A DNA stretch of 64,000 bases from Sphingomonas sp. IC-56 (GCF_021043375.1 NZ_JAJNDV010000001.1:463156-527155), one strand, 5' to 3'. Positions 1-9,046 are shown, counted from the first letter of the stretch. Translations and numbers: made by a program. The notes: generated from the sequence alone by a model not told the origin.

Positions 1-1
1 G

Positions 2-1075
2 GCAGGGGCCAGCCGCGACTTCTTCGACGTGGCGGCGCGGTTCGTCGGGCATCGCCGGGGCGGGCTCGCTCTTGCGTCCATCGCCGGCTGCGCGGGCTTC
101 GGGGCGATCAGCGGGTCGAGCCTCGCGACGGTGGCAACCGTTGGCTCCGCCGCACTCCCTGAAATGCGGCGCGCGGGCTATAGTCCGGGATTTGCGGCCG
201 GCGCACTCGCCGCTGGCGGGACGCTGGGCGCGCTGATCCCGCCCTCCGGCGCGCTGATCGTCTTCGGCATCATCGCCGAAGTTTCAATCGGCCGGCTGTT
301 CACTGCGGCGGTCATTCCCGGCATCAGCCAGGCGCTGTTCTACATGGCCGCCGTGGCAATCATGTGCTGGCTGCGGCCGGAGCTCGGGCCCCGATCGGCC
401 CGGATAGGCTGGCGGAGCCGGATGCGGGGGCTGCTCGGCATCCTGGATATCCTGGTCCTGGTCGTGTTCGTGATCGGCGGCCTGATGATAGGCTGGTTCA
501 CGCCCACCGAAGCAGCATCGGTGGGCGTACTCGCCGCCTTCGGACTGATGGTCCTGCGCGGTGCCTTCAAGCGCGACGCGATCGGCGCTGCCTTTGCCAA
601 AACGCTGACGACCACCGGCATGATCTACCTGATCATCTTCGGCGCGATTCTGTTCGCCACCTTCATCAGCGTCACTGGCATTGCTGACCTGATGTCGAAC
701 ACGGTGCGCGAACTCGACGCCAGCCCGGTTGTCGTCGTCATCGTCATCGCGGTGATGCTGCTGGTGCTCGGCTCGTTCCTGGACGGGCTTGCGCTGATGC
801 TGCTGACGACGCCCATCTTCCTGCCGATCGTCATGGAGCTGGGCTACAGCCCGATCTGGTTCGGCATCTTCCTGGTGCGCGCCATGGAGATCGGCTTCGT
901 CCACCCCCCGTTGGGGCTCAACGTCTATGTCATCCAGGCTATCGGAAAGGACATTCCGCTCGGCGCCATCTTCCGCGGCATCGTCCCCTTCCTGATTGCC
1001 GACTTCTTCCACCTGGCCATGCTGATCGCCTTTCCGGTGGTCACGCTGTGGCTCCCCAGCATGATGGCGGGCTGA
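2..1075 (+). CDS. dctM: TRAP transporter large permease (DctM), 5' end cut by window edge
   Basis: This is the large membrane subunit of a tripartite ATP-independent periplasmic (TRAP) transporter, which moves organic acids across the inner membrane with an ion gradient. About 357 residues are visible against about 430 for the family. The frame is open to the first bases and reads GASRDFF before the first GTG at 29, which is family-like sequence, so the true start lies upstream of the window. The protein is mostly hydrophobic helices and carries the family stretches CAGFGAISGSSLAT and GALIPPSG near the visible N-terminus, and PPLGLNVYVIQ near the C-terminus. A small DctQ subunit is not seen and probably lies upstream. 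The substrate is unknown; the downstream CoA-transferase genes suggest a carboxylic acid. Confidence 0.93.
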   Translation, partial: AGASRDFFDVAARFVGHRRGGLALASIAGCAGFGAISGSSLATVATVGSAALPEMRRAGYSPGFAAGALAAGGTLGALIPPSGALIVFGIIAEVSIGRLFTAAVIPGISQALFYMAAVAIMCWLRPELGPRSARIGWRSRMRGLLGILDILVLVVFVIGGLMIGWFTPTEAASVGVLAAFGLMVLRGAFKRDAIGAAFAKTLTTTGMIYLIIFGAILFATFISVTGIADLMSNTVRELDASPVVVVIVIAVMLLVLGSFLDGLALMLLTTPIFLPIVMELGYSPIWFGIFLVRAMEIGFVHPPLGLNVYVIQAIGKDIPLGAIFRGIVPFLIADFFHLAMLIAFPVVTLWLPSMMAG

Positions 1076-1077
1076 CC

Positions 1078-2127
1078 ATGCGTATCACCCAGACCCTGTG
1101 CGCCGGTCTCCTGGCGCTCGCGCTGGCCGGATGCAACGCCGCGCCTCAGGCGACGGCCGAGCATGTCCTGACCTATGCCAGCCCCTATCCTCCGACTCAT
1201 CCGTTCGGCCTTGCCGACCAGGAATGGATGAAATGGGTTCAGGCGAACAGCAACGGCCGGATCGCCTTCAGGCCCTATTGGTCCGGAGCGCTGCTCTCCG
1301 CCGACATGAGCATGGAGGAGATCCGCCACGGCGTCGCCGATATCGGTCTGATCACGCCTATCTATGCCAAGGGCGGGGCGCATCTCCTGCGCGGCCAGTC
1401 AGGCTTCTATGGCGGGGTCCGGACCATTCCGGACCAGGTCGCGGTCTATGACTGCCTCGCCGCGCAATTCCCGCAATTCGCGAAGGAAACGCATGGCCTG
1501 CATGTCCTGGCGGTACAGGGCGGCAATTTCCCCGGCGTGCTCACCCGCGATCGCCCGATCCGCAGCCTCGCCGACTTCAAGGGCCTGCGGCTGCGCTCGC
1601 AAAGCGATGCCGTCGACATTCTGAAGCAGCTCGGCGCAGACCCGGTCAACATGCCGATGGGCGAAGTCTATTCGGCGTTGGCCAAAGGCGTGATCGACGG
1701 CGTCGTTGCCCCCGCTGATACAATCCGCAGCCTGCATTTCGCCGAGGTTGGCAAGCATTTCACGACGATCCGGTTCAGCCGCGGCGCCTATCCGGCCCGG
1801 GCGATGTCGGACAAGGCGTGGAACCGCCTGCCCCCCGATCTGCAGCAGTTGCTGGCAGAAGGCCGCAAGCAATGGGAAGCCGCGCTCAACCGCCAGCTGC
1901 TCAAGGCCGAGCAGGCCGGGATCGATTACGGAAAGGCCGAAGGGATCACCTTCAACGCCATCCCCGCCCAGGAACAGCGCCGCTTCGACACCCTCTACAA
2001 CCAGGATGCGCTCGGCCAGGCCCAGCGGCTCGGCAGCCTCGACATCGACGCGGTGCCGGTGCTCCGCGAAGCCCAGCGCCTGATCGCGAGCGGCAACATT
2101 AAATGCGACAGGGAACCAGAATCGTGA
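1078..2127 (+). CDS. dctP: TRAP transporter substrate-binding lipoprotein (DctP family)
   Basis: This is the substrate-binding subunit of the TRAP transporter. The start is the ATG two bases after the dctM stop, which puts a signal peptide directly at the N-terminus. It ends in a lipobox, LALAGC, with Cys19 the predicted lipidated residue. DctP proteins are usually free in the periplasm, so a lipid-anchored form is less common. The family region LKGLRLRSQSDAVDILKQLG, with the ligand-carboxylate Arg expected in GLRLRS, is followed by MPMGEVYSALAKGVIDGV. The length of 349 residues is normal. The stop overlaps the GTG of the next gene (GTGA), so uptake and CoA-transferase genes are probably one operon. 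Confidence 0.92.
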   Translation: MRITQTLCAGLLALALAGCNAAPQATAEHVLTYASPYPPTHPFGLADQEWMKWVQANSNGRIAFRPYWSGALLSADMSMEEIRHGVADIGLITPIYAKGGAHLLRGQSGFYGGVRTIPDQVAVYDCLAAQFPQFAKETHGLHVLAVQGGNFPGVLTRDRPIRSLADFKGLRLRSQSDAVDILKQLGADPVNMPMGEVYSALAKGVIDGVVAPADTIRSLHFAEVGKHFTTIRFSRGAYPARAMSDKAWNRLPPDLQQLLAEGRKQWEAALNRQLLKAEQAGIDYGKAEGITFNAIPAQEQRRFDTLYNQDALGQAQRLGSLDIDAVPVLREAQRLIASGNIKCDREPES

Positions 2128-3314
2128 CTCTTCCCCTACACGGCATCAAGGTTGCCGACTTCTCCTGGGTCGGCGCCGGCCCGCGCGCCACCAAGGACCT
2201 GGCGGACATGGGCGCCACTGTCATCAAGATCGAGTCGCGCAAGCGGCTCGATCTCGGTCGCATGTCCCCGCCCTTTGCAGGCGGCGGGCGCGATCCGGAC
2301 GCCTCGGTTTTCTTCGGCATCACCAACACCAGCAAAATGGGTGTGACGATCAACCTGTCCGATCCGCGCGGGATCGAAGTGGCGAAGAAGCTGGTTGCTT
2401 GGGCAGACGTGGTCGTCGAGAATTTCAGCCACGGCTATATGGATCGCATCGGCCTTTCGTTCGACACGCTGAAGGCCATCAATCCAGCTATCATCCAGAT
2501 CAGCGTCAGCGTCGCCGGCCGCTCGGGCCCGCTTGGAACCATGCGCGGCTATGGCAATTCGGCGGGCGCGCTGTCGGGGATGGCGGCACTCTCCGGCTGG
2601 CCGGATCGCGATCCGCACATGGCGCCGTTCGCCTATGGAGATGTCGTCGCCCCGATGTTCGCCACCGTGGCGACGCTCGCCGCAATCGAGCATCGCCGGC
2701 GGACCGGCCAAGGCCAGCATATCGACATCAGCCAGACCGAGCCGTTGATCCACGTCATGGCCGATCAGTTTATCGATGCGCAGACCGGAAACGTAGGGAA
2801 GCCCGGCAATGGGTCTGCCTACCACTCCCCCCACGGCGCGTATCCCGCGCGCGGCCACGATCAGTGGGTCGCGATCGTCGCCCGCACCGACGCCGAATGG
2901 GCGGCTCTCGCCGACACCGCCGGCATTGCGGACTCCCGCTTCGTGACCTTGGAAGGGCGAAAGGCGAACGAGGACGCCCTTGACGCTGCCTTGTCTGGCT
3001 GGACCCGCCACCACGACAAGCATGCCCTCGCCGACAGGCTGACGGCGCTCGGTGTCCCCGCCGAGGCCGTCAATGACGGTCGCGACGTATTCACCGATCC
3101 CGAACTTGCCGAGCGCGGCCATTACCGCGCAATCACGCATTCGAAGCTAGGCACCTGCGACATGCCCGCCCCGCCGCTGCGGTTCTCCGAGAGCGATATC
3201 CGTGTCGCGGCGCCCCCCAATCTGGGCGAGCACAACCGCGAGATTTTCGTCGAACTGCTCGGCATGAGCGAGCAGGAAGTCACCGAGCTGGCCGCAGCGG
3301 GAGCGCTTGCATGA
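2124..3314 (+). CDS. Class III (CaiB/BaiF) CoA-transferase, first of four in tandem
   Basis: Family III CoA-transferases move CoA between an acyl-CoA donor and a carboxylic acid through an aspartyl-CoA thioester. The 396-residue product has the N-terminal VADFSWVGAGP region, VVENFSHGYMDRIGL, and the end of the first domain RRRTGQGQHIDIS. The nucleophilic Asp is expected at Asp173 in AYGDVVAP, the position of Asp169 in formyl-CoA transferase. A GTG start at 2124 is chosen because it overlaps the dctP stop, sits about ten bases after AGGGA, and gives the usual N-terminus; an ATG at 2103 would add seven residues. The substrate cannot be read from sequence. Probably activates whatever the upstream transporter imports (inference). 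Confidence 0.9.
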   Translation: MTLPLHGIKVADFSWVGAGPRATKDLADMGATVIKIESRKRLDLGRMSPPFAGGGRDPDASVFFGITNTSKMGVTINLSDPRGIEVAKKLVAWADVVVENFSHGYMDRIGLSFDTLKAINPAIIQISVSVAGRSGPLGTMRGYGNSAGALSGMAALSGWPDRDPHMAPFAYGDVVAPMFATVATLAAIEHRRRTGQGQHIDISQTEPLIHVMADQFIDAQTGNVGKPGNGSAYHSPHGAYPARGHDQWVAIVARTDAEWAALADTAGIADSRFVTLEGRKANEDALDAALSGWTRHHDKHALADRLTALGVPAEAVNDGRDVFTDPELAERGHYRAITHSKLGTCDMPAPPLRFSESDIRVAAPPNLGEHNREIFVELLGMSEQEVTELAAAGALA

Positions 3315-4285
3315 CCCCGCTGCTCTCGCATCTCGTCGTCGTTGACCTCACCGACGGCCTCGGCGAACTCGCCGGCCGCATGCTTGCTGAACTTGGCGCA
3401 CGCGTCGTCCGTGCCGAGGCAGGCCAGCCGGCCTGGAGCGCGGGCAAGACGGTTGGCGACGCGGAGGTCCTGCTTGCCACCGCCGACATCGTCATCCGCA
3501 ATCCCGGACTGGATCACGGCGCGCTCGCTGCCGCCAATCCGGCGCTGATCGACGTCGTGGTCGCGCCCTTCCTCCCCGATGGCCCACTCGGCAGTCGCCC
3601 AGCAAGCGACCTGACCCTGATGGCCCGATCGGGGCTGATGACGATCATCGGCGACCCCGATCGCCCGCCGCTTACCCTCCCGGGTCAACAGGCCTATGCA
3701 CTGGCGGGTATCCAGGCAGCCACTGCCGCGCTCACTGCGCTACACGCGCGCGCCGCCTCCGGTCGGGGACAGCTGGTCGAGGTATCGGCCTACCAGTCTG
3801 CGGTCCTCGCCAATTATCGTGAGCCGCTGACCTGGCAATGGACGGGCCGCGTCGGCAACCGCACCGGCAACCTGCTGGTCCGCGGCAAATCGGGCGTGCG
3901 ACAGGTCTGGCCCTGCGCGGACGGCTTCGTGACCTGGGCGCTCGTCGACAACCAGCCGATGATGCGCGGGATGGTCAAGGCGATGGGCGACGCCGCCGGA
4001 CCGCTGGCGCAGGTCGATTGGGATGCGATACTCGTCGCCGACGTTCCGCGCGAGACGCTGGTTGAATGGGAAGCCGTCGTCGGAGCCTTTTTCCTGCGCC
4101 ACACCCGCGCCGAACTGGGCGCTATGTCGCAGCAGGCGGGCCTGGGCTTGTCGTGGATCGACACGCCGCAGGATGCGCTCGCCAGCGATCATCTCGCCGC
4201 GCGCGGCCTGTGGCGGGACGTGGATGGCGTGAGACTTCCGGGGCCGCTCTGGGTCTCGTCGCTCGATGGCGGAGAGACTGAATGA
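3311..4285 (+). CDS. CaiB/BaiF-family protein lacking the catalytic aspartate
   Basis: This 324-residue protein is a class III CoA-transferase homologue, shorter than its neighbours (388-415 residues). Its first-domain hallmark GRGQLVEVS is present. Aligned backwards from this motif with the neighbouring copies, the catalytic Asp (ADLLSG, ADMLAP, GDVVAP) falls on Tyr129 in QAYALAG. The region before GLDHGALAAANP is also shortened. It is therefore probably not an active transferase on its own; it may be the inactive partner of a heteromer, since these enzymes are interlocked dimers. ATGA overlaps join it to genes on both sides, and it keeps an intact reading frame, which argues against decay. 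Confidence 0.82.
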   Translation: MTPLLSHLVVVDLTDGLGELAGRMLAELGARVVRAEAGQPAWSAGKTVGDAEVLLATADIVIRNPGLDHGALAAANPALIDVVVAPFLPDGPLGSRPASDLTLMARSGLMTIIGDPDRPPLTLPGQQAYALAGIQAATAALTALHARAASGRGQLVEVSAYQSAVLANYREPLTWQWTGRVGNRTGNLLVRGKSGVRQVWPCADGFVTWALVDNQPMMRGMVKAMGDAAGPLAQVDWDAILVADVPRETLVEWEAVVGAFFLRHTRAELGAMSQQAGLGLSWIDTPQDALASDHLAARGLWRDVDGVRLPGPLWVSSLDGGETE

Positions 4286-5448
4286 GCGCACTTGCGGGGC
4301 TGAAGGTCGTGGACTTCAGCAAATTCCTTCCCGGGCCCTACTGCACCTGGATGCTTGCGGACATGGGTGCCGAAGTCATCCGCATCGAGAACCCCCGCGA
4401 GCTCGCCAAGCAGCGCAAGGTATTCGGCTGGGATAAACTGTCGGACGAACAGAACGCCCGGCTTCGCGCGCACGACATCTTCGCACGCGGCAAGAAGAGC
4501 GTGCTGATCGATCCCGGATCAGACGAGGGGCGCGCGGCCATCCACCGGCTGATCGAAAGCGCGGACATTCTGGTTGAGGATTACCGTCCGGGGGTGATGG
4601 GCAGCATGGGCTATGGCTGGGCCGAGATGGCCGCGCTTAATTCGCGCCTCATCTACTGCTCAGTCACGCTGTGCGGTCAGACGGGTCCCTATGCACGCAA
4701 GCCCGGCCATGATCCGGTCGCTCTAGCCATTGCTGGCGCGCTGTCGCGAATGGGTGAAGATCCTGATCGCCCGGCCTTCCCCGGCGTTCCGGTTGCCGAC
4801 CTGCTCAGCGGCTCCAATGCCGTCATCGGCATCCTTGCCGCCGTCATCGCCCGCGCCGCGACAGGAAAGGGGCAGCAGGTCGACATCGCGATGAGCGATG
4901 CTTCGCTGGCCCTGATCGCGAACATCCTGTCCCGCAACACCGATCTCGCCAAGGCGCCGCCAAAGGGCATGCACCGCGCCGACAGTGGCATCTGGGCCTG
5001 CGCGGACGGCCTGTATCTGGTCACCACGGACATGGAGCCCCGTTACTGGCGAGTTTTTGTCGAGACGATCGGCCTGCCTGAACTCGCAGATCGGCAGATG
5101 GACCGCGCCGAGTGGCCGATGATGAAGGAGGGGATCGCCAGCGTGATAGCGACGAAGCCGCGCGCTGAATGGCTCGGCATCCTTGAAGCCGCAGGCACGC
5201 AGTTCGCGCCAGTGCTGAGCGTCGCCGAAGCGCTCGACGACCCCCACAACCAGGCGCGCGGCATGGTGATCGACTTGCCCGCCCCCGGCGGCACCGTGCG
5301 CCACACCGGCTGCCCCATCAAACTCTCCGACACGCCCGCCGTTCTCACTCAGCCGGCGTCTCCGGCTGGCGCGGATACGGCCGAGGTGCTGGCGACCCTT
5401 GGCTATGACGACGCGCAAATTGCCGCGCTTGAAGGAAAATTGCAGTGA
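4282..5448 (+). CDS. Class III (CaiB/BaiF) CoA-transferase, third in tandem
   Basis: This 388-residue enzyme has an intact family III CoA-transferase layout. The N-terminal nucleotide-side motif is VVDFSKFLPGPYCTWMLADMG, with IRIENP at the end of the first strand-helix unit. The predicted catalytic nucleophile is Asp173 in VADLLSG, followed by ARAATGKGQQVDIAMSD. The start overlaps the preceding stop (ATGA) and the stop overlaps the next GTG start (GTGA), so it is coupled to both neighbours. It is the best partner candidate for the Asp-less protein directly upstream (inference from adjacency). The acid and the CoA donor are unknown. Confidence 0.9.
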   Translation: MSALAGLKVVDFSKFLPGPYCTWMLADMGAEVIRIENPRELAKQRKVFGWDKLSDEQNARLRAHDIFARGKKSVLIDPGSDEGRAAIHRLIESADILVEDYRPGVMGSMGYGWAEMAALNSRLIYCSVTLCGQTGPYARKPGHDPVALAIAGALSRMGEDPDRPAFPGVPVADLLSGSNAVIGILAAVIARAATGKGQQVDIAMSDASLALIANILSRNTDLAKAPPKGMHRADSGIWACADGLYLVTTDMEPRYWRVFVETIGLPELADRQMDRAEWPMMKEGIASVIATKPRAEWLGILEAAGTQFAPVLSVAEALDDPHNQARGMVIDLPAPGGTVRHTGCPIKLSDTPAVLTQPASPAGADTAEVLATLGYDDAQIAALEGKLQ

Positions 5449-6692
5449 CCGATCTTACCCGTGAACGCCCGCTTGCCGGTCTGCGCGTCATCGATCTCAC
5501 CCGCGCGCTGGCCGGGCCCTATGCGACGCTGCTGCTCGCCGGGCTGGGCGCTGAGGTCATCAAAGTCGAAGACCCCAAGGGCGGTGACTTGGCGCGCGAC
5601 AACAGCCCCTATGTCGGCCGTGACGGCATCACGGTCGATCGCCGCCACGACGACGACGTATCGATCAGCCACTTGACTCGTGCGCGCGGCAAGTTGGGCG
5701 TCACGCTCAACCTCAAGCAACCCGAGGCGCGCGAGGTGTTCCTCGATCTGGTCCGCACCGCCGACATTGTTGTCGAGAATTTCACAGCCGGCACCGCCGA
5801 CCGGCTCGGCGTCGGCTATGAAGCGGCGAAGGCAGCCAACCCGCGCATCGTCTACTGCTCGCTCTCGGGTTTCGGGGCCACTGCGCCCGAAGGCGGCAAG
5901 GCGATGGACATCATCATCCAGGCGCTGTCGGGCGCGATGTATTCGAGCGGCGGCCCTGACGAGCCGCCGGTACGCATCGGCATTCCTATCGCGGACATGC
6001 TCGCACCCGTGTTTTCGGTGATCGGCATCCTTTCCGCGCTCGAACAGCGCCACCGCACTGGGGTGGGACAGCATATCGACGTGTCGATGCTCGGTGCACT
6101 CACCAGCTTCGTCGCCATCGAGAACTGGTCGGCCATGGCCGCGGCGGGCATGCAGGCGCGCACCGGGCTGACGGTTCAGCGCCTGTCCCCGTTCGGCGTG
6201 TTTGAATGCGCTGATGGCTACATCGCAGTAGTCGCGGTGCACGAGAAACTGGCGCTCGGGCTGTTCCGCGCCATGGGCCAGCCTGAATTGGCGAGCGACC
6301 CGCGTTTCGCCAGCCGCGACATGCGCGTCGCGAATGCTGCGGTTCTGGAGGAGACGATCAACGCCTGGTCGCGCACCCTGCCGGTTGCCACCGCCGTCGC
6401 AGCGTTGGAGGCGCAAGGCGTGCCAGTCGCCCCGGTTCGTCACCCAGAGGACGCCCTGCTCGACGAGCGCGTAGTCAGCCGGCACGAAGCAGTTCCGGTG
6501 GCCCACCCCAGCTACAGTTCCGCAGTCGATTTGCGCACGGCAGGCATTCCCATCGTGTTCTCCGACGCCGACACTGGCTTCGACGATGTCATGCCCATCG
6601 CGGTCGGCGAGCATAACGATCGCGTCCTTGGCGATGCGCTGGGCTATTCGGCCGAACGGATCGCCGACCTTCGCGCAAGGGGTGTGATCTGA
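5445..6692 (+). CDS. Class III (CaiB/BaiF) CoA-transferase, fourth in tandem
   Basis: This 415-residue CaiB/BaiF protein begins at a GTG overlapping the previous stop, with AAGGA about ten bases upstream. Motifs seen are VIDLTRALAGPYATLLLAGLG, VVENFTAGTADRLGVG, the predicted nucleophile Asp184 in PIADMLAP, and RHRTGVGQHIDVSML. It is the longest of the four. An insert of about 20 residues (PYVGRDGITVDRRHDDDVSI) precedes the SHLTRARGKLGVTLNL strand. Its stop overlaps the start of the dehydratase-like gene (TGATG), so CoA activation and that protein are expected to be made together. Confidence 0.9.
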   Translation: MTDLTRERPLAGLRVIDLTRALAGPYATLLLAGLGAEVIKVEDPKGGDLARDNSPYVGRDGITVDRRHDDDVSISHLTRARGKLGVTLNLKQPEAREVFLDLVRTADIVVENFTAGTADRLGVGYEAAKAANPRIVYCSLSGFGATAPEGGKAMDIIIQALSGAMYSSGGPDEPPVRIGIPIADMLAPVFSVIGILSALEQRHRTGVGQHIDVSMLGALTSFVAIENWSAMAAAGMQARTGLTVQRLSPFGVFECADGYIAVVAVHEKLALGLFRAMGQPELASDPRFASRDMRVANAAVLEETINAWSRTLPVATAVAALEAQGVPVAPVRHPEDALLDERVVSRHEAVPVAHPSYSSAVDLRTAGIPIVFSDADTGFDDVMPIAVGEHNDRVLGDALGYSAERIADLRARGVI

Positions 6693-9046
6693 TGACCGAT
6701 GCAGCGGCGCGCCTCATCGCGGCATGCGACGATCCCGGCGCAGTCGCCGATCGACTGCGCAGCGAGGGCGCCCGCGTCATTCGCGTGCTAGGCCAGGACG
6801 CTCCCTACGCGTTGCTGCGCGCCGCTGGTCTGTCGCCAGTACGTATGGTGCCGCGACCGGGTCCGACGCCGGACGCCAACATGCTCGCCGGCAACGGTAC
6901 GCTGTCGCATCGCGGTCGCTCGCTGCTGCAACAGATCGTCGCCGACTGCAGCGGCGATCCCCTGCTTTTCACGCACGCGAACAGCGAACTGCCGCAACTC
7001 TTCGCTACCGTTCGTGAGTTGCTGCGCACGGGCGACATGCCGCCGCGGCCGGTGCACATGCTTGATCTGCTGCACATGCCGCGTCCGTCGAGCCGAAAGT
7101 ATAACACGGGGCGGATCGCAGCGCTGGTGGAGTGGCTGAACGGCCTGGAGCCCGGGCAAATGCTTGTCGACTTCGCCGCTGCCGCCGCGGAAGAGCGCAC
7201 GCGTCCAACCGCCATTGCCCATCTTGCCGGGCCGCTGCGCGTCGCCGCCATCGCCGCCGCACATGCCCTTCCCCCGGCCGAGTGGCGCGCCCTCGTCGCC
7301 GATATCGCAGCCGGGCGGGAAGGCACTCCCGTCTTCGCCATCGGCTCCGCGCAATATTCCACGGCTCGCCAGCGCGAACTCGATGCGCGCGGCCTCGTCA
7401 CGGTGGGCGACGATCAGGACTGGGGAGATCCGCAGGTGGATGGCTGGATCGATTGCCCTACTACGCTGGATGGCCTTGCGGATCCGGCCCGGCTCACGCC
7501 GCGGATGCTGGTGCCCGCACCCACACGGCTCGAGCATATTGCCGCTCGCATGAGGGCGCTGGGCACGACCCGCGCGGTTATCGTCGAGTCCGACGGTGAC
7601 GAGGCTACGGCATGGGATGCAGGCTGGCTGGCGCGCGGTCTCCAAGACCGCGGCATCACCGTCGAGCGTGTCGGCGCCGCCACCCCTGTACCTGCACGCG
7701 AGAAGTCCTCCGCTCCTCCCCGGCCTCGCAGCGACGGCCGCCGCAGCCGCAAGTCGCTCGCTTCGATCGCCGGCTTCGGTGCGTTCCAGCGCGAGTGGTT
7801 TCAGGGGCTGCGCGCCCGCGTGGACGCCGGCGCGCCGCTCGCCGTCGTCAATGCCAACAGCCCGCAGGAGATCCTGCGGGCGATGGACGTGCCGTTCGTG
7901 GTCAATCAATGGTGGGCGTCGATCGCCGCTGCCAAGCAGCAGTCACCCCGCTATTTTCAGCTGCTGCGCGATCGCGGCTATCCCAGTGATGCCGAGGCTT
8001 ACAGTTCGCAGGGCCTCGCCGCCGCGTTCGACACCGATGCCGATCAGGCGCCATGGGGCGGCCTGCCACGGCCAGCTTATGTCCAGGCGGTATTGGGCAC
8101 CGACGCCACGCCGCGCATCTTCGAGCATTGGGCGCGCGAGACCGACGCCGACATGTTCCTGTTCGAGCGCAGCATCGAAACCCGCCTCGATATCCCGCTC
8201 GACTGGTGGGACAGCCTTCAGGACCATTGGGACGAGGTGATCGAGCCCCACCGCATCGACCTGATGGTCGAGGAACTGCACGCGCTCATCACTCGCATCG
8301 AAGCGACCAGCGACCGCCGCTTCAATGGGGCGAAATTCGCCGAGATCATGGATCTGGTGAACGAGCAGGAGGATTATTACCGCAAGACCCGCGACCTGAT
8401 TGCAGGCGCCCATCCGGTCCCGGTCTCGGTCGCCGACACGATGCCCGCGACCATGGTCCCCCAATGGCATCGCGGTACGACCTGGGCGCGCGACGCTGCC
8501 CGCGACTTCTATGAAGAGGTTCGGGCGCGGCACGAAGCGGGCGAAGCCGCCTGCGCGAGCGAGAGGCTTCGGCTGATGTGGGTCGGGCGCGGCATGTGGA
8601 GCGACATGGGCTTTTATCAGCGCTGGGAAGAGAGCCACGGCGCGGTGTTCGTCTGGTCCATGTATCTCGCGCTCGCCGCCGATGGCTATATCCGACGAAC
8701 GGCCCCCGGACAGAACCCGATGCACGCGCTGGCAGCGCGCTTCGTGACGATGGGCGACGAGTTGCGCATGCCAAGCTGGGCGGGCGCATGGCACGTTCGG
8801 GAGGCCGAGAGCCACGCAGTCGATGGCGCGGTGGCGCTGTCCGATGCGGATCCCTTTGTGCTGCGCGCACTACGCCGCGCAGGGGTTCCGGTGCTTTCGC
8901 TCGACCTGGACAATTACAACCGCGAAAGCAGCGACGAAGACGCTGTCGACCGCCAGATCGCCGCGTTTCTGGAAGGACCGGTGACCGCCTACTCGGCCCG
9001 GCGGCGTCCGGGCGCAGCGAGTTTGGGCGCAGCCCCCCACAGGTAG
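6692..9046 (+). CDS. Fused 2-hydroxyacyl-CoA dehydratase / benzoyl-CoA reductase-like protein without cluster cysteines
   Basis: This 784-residue protein reads as two HgdB/BcrC-type halves joined by a basic, Pro- and Ser-rich linker near residues 335-355. The N-terminal half has the family strand-helix APYALLRAAGLSPVRMV. The C-terminal half has NSPQEILRAMDVPFVVNQWW, then RLRLMWVGRGMWSDMGFYQRWEES and a C-terminal AGVPVLSLDLDNYN...RQIAAFLEG. In the classical oxygen-sensitive enzymes each subunit holds Cys ligands for an Fe-S cluster. Here only four Cys occur in the whole protein and none sits at those points: the 'ALCGAR' type motif is WASIAAAK. No ATP-dependent activator (HgdC type) is nearby. 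It may bind CoA thioesters without redox chemistry, or use another mechanism. Fold assignment fairly sure, function unknown. Confidence 0.72.
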   Translation: MTDAAARLIAACDDPGAVADRLRSEGARVIRVLGQDAPYALLRAAGLSPVRMVPRPGPTPDANMLAGNGTLSHRGRSLLQQIVADCSGDPLLFTHANSELPQLFATVRELLRTGDMPPRPVHMLDLLHMPRPSSRKYNTGRIAALVEWLNGLEPGQMLVDFAAAAAEERTRPTAIAHLAGPLRVAAIAAAHALPPAEWRALVADIAAGREGTPVFAIGSAQYSTARQRELDARGLVTVGDDQDWGDPQVDGWIDCPTTLDGLADPARLTPRMLVPAPTRLEHIAARMRALGTTRAVIVESDGDEATAWDAGWLARGLQDRGITVERVGAATPVPAREKSSAPPRPRSDGRRSRKSLASIAGFGAFQREWFQGLRARVDAGAPLAVVNANSPQEILRAMDVPFVVNQWWASIAAAKQQSPRYFQLLRDRGYPSDAEAYSSQGLAAAFDTDADQAPWGGLPRPAYVQAVLGTDATPRIFEHWARETDADMFLFERSIETRLDIPLDWWDSLQDHWDEVIEPHRIDLMVEELHALITRIEATSDRRFNGAKFAEIMDLVNEQEDYYRKTRDLIAGAHPVPVSVADTMPATMVPQWHRGTTWARDAARDFYEEVRARHEAGEAACASERLRLMWVGRGMWSDMGFYQRWEESHGAVFVWSMYLALAADGYIRRTAPGQNPMHALAARFVTMGDELRMPSWAGAWHVREAESHAVDGAVALSDADPFVLRALRRAGVPVLSLDLDNYNRESSDEDAVDRQIAAFLEGPVTAYSARRRPGAASLGAAPHR

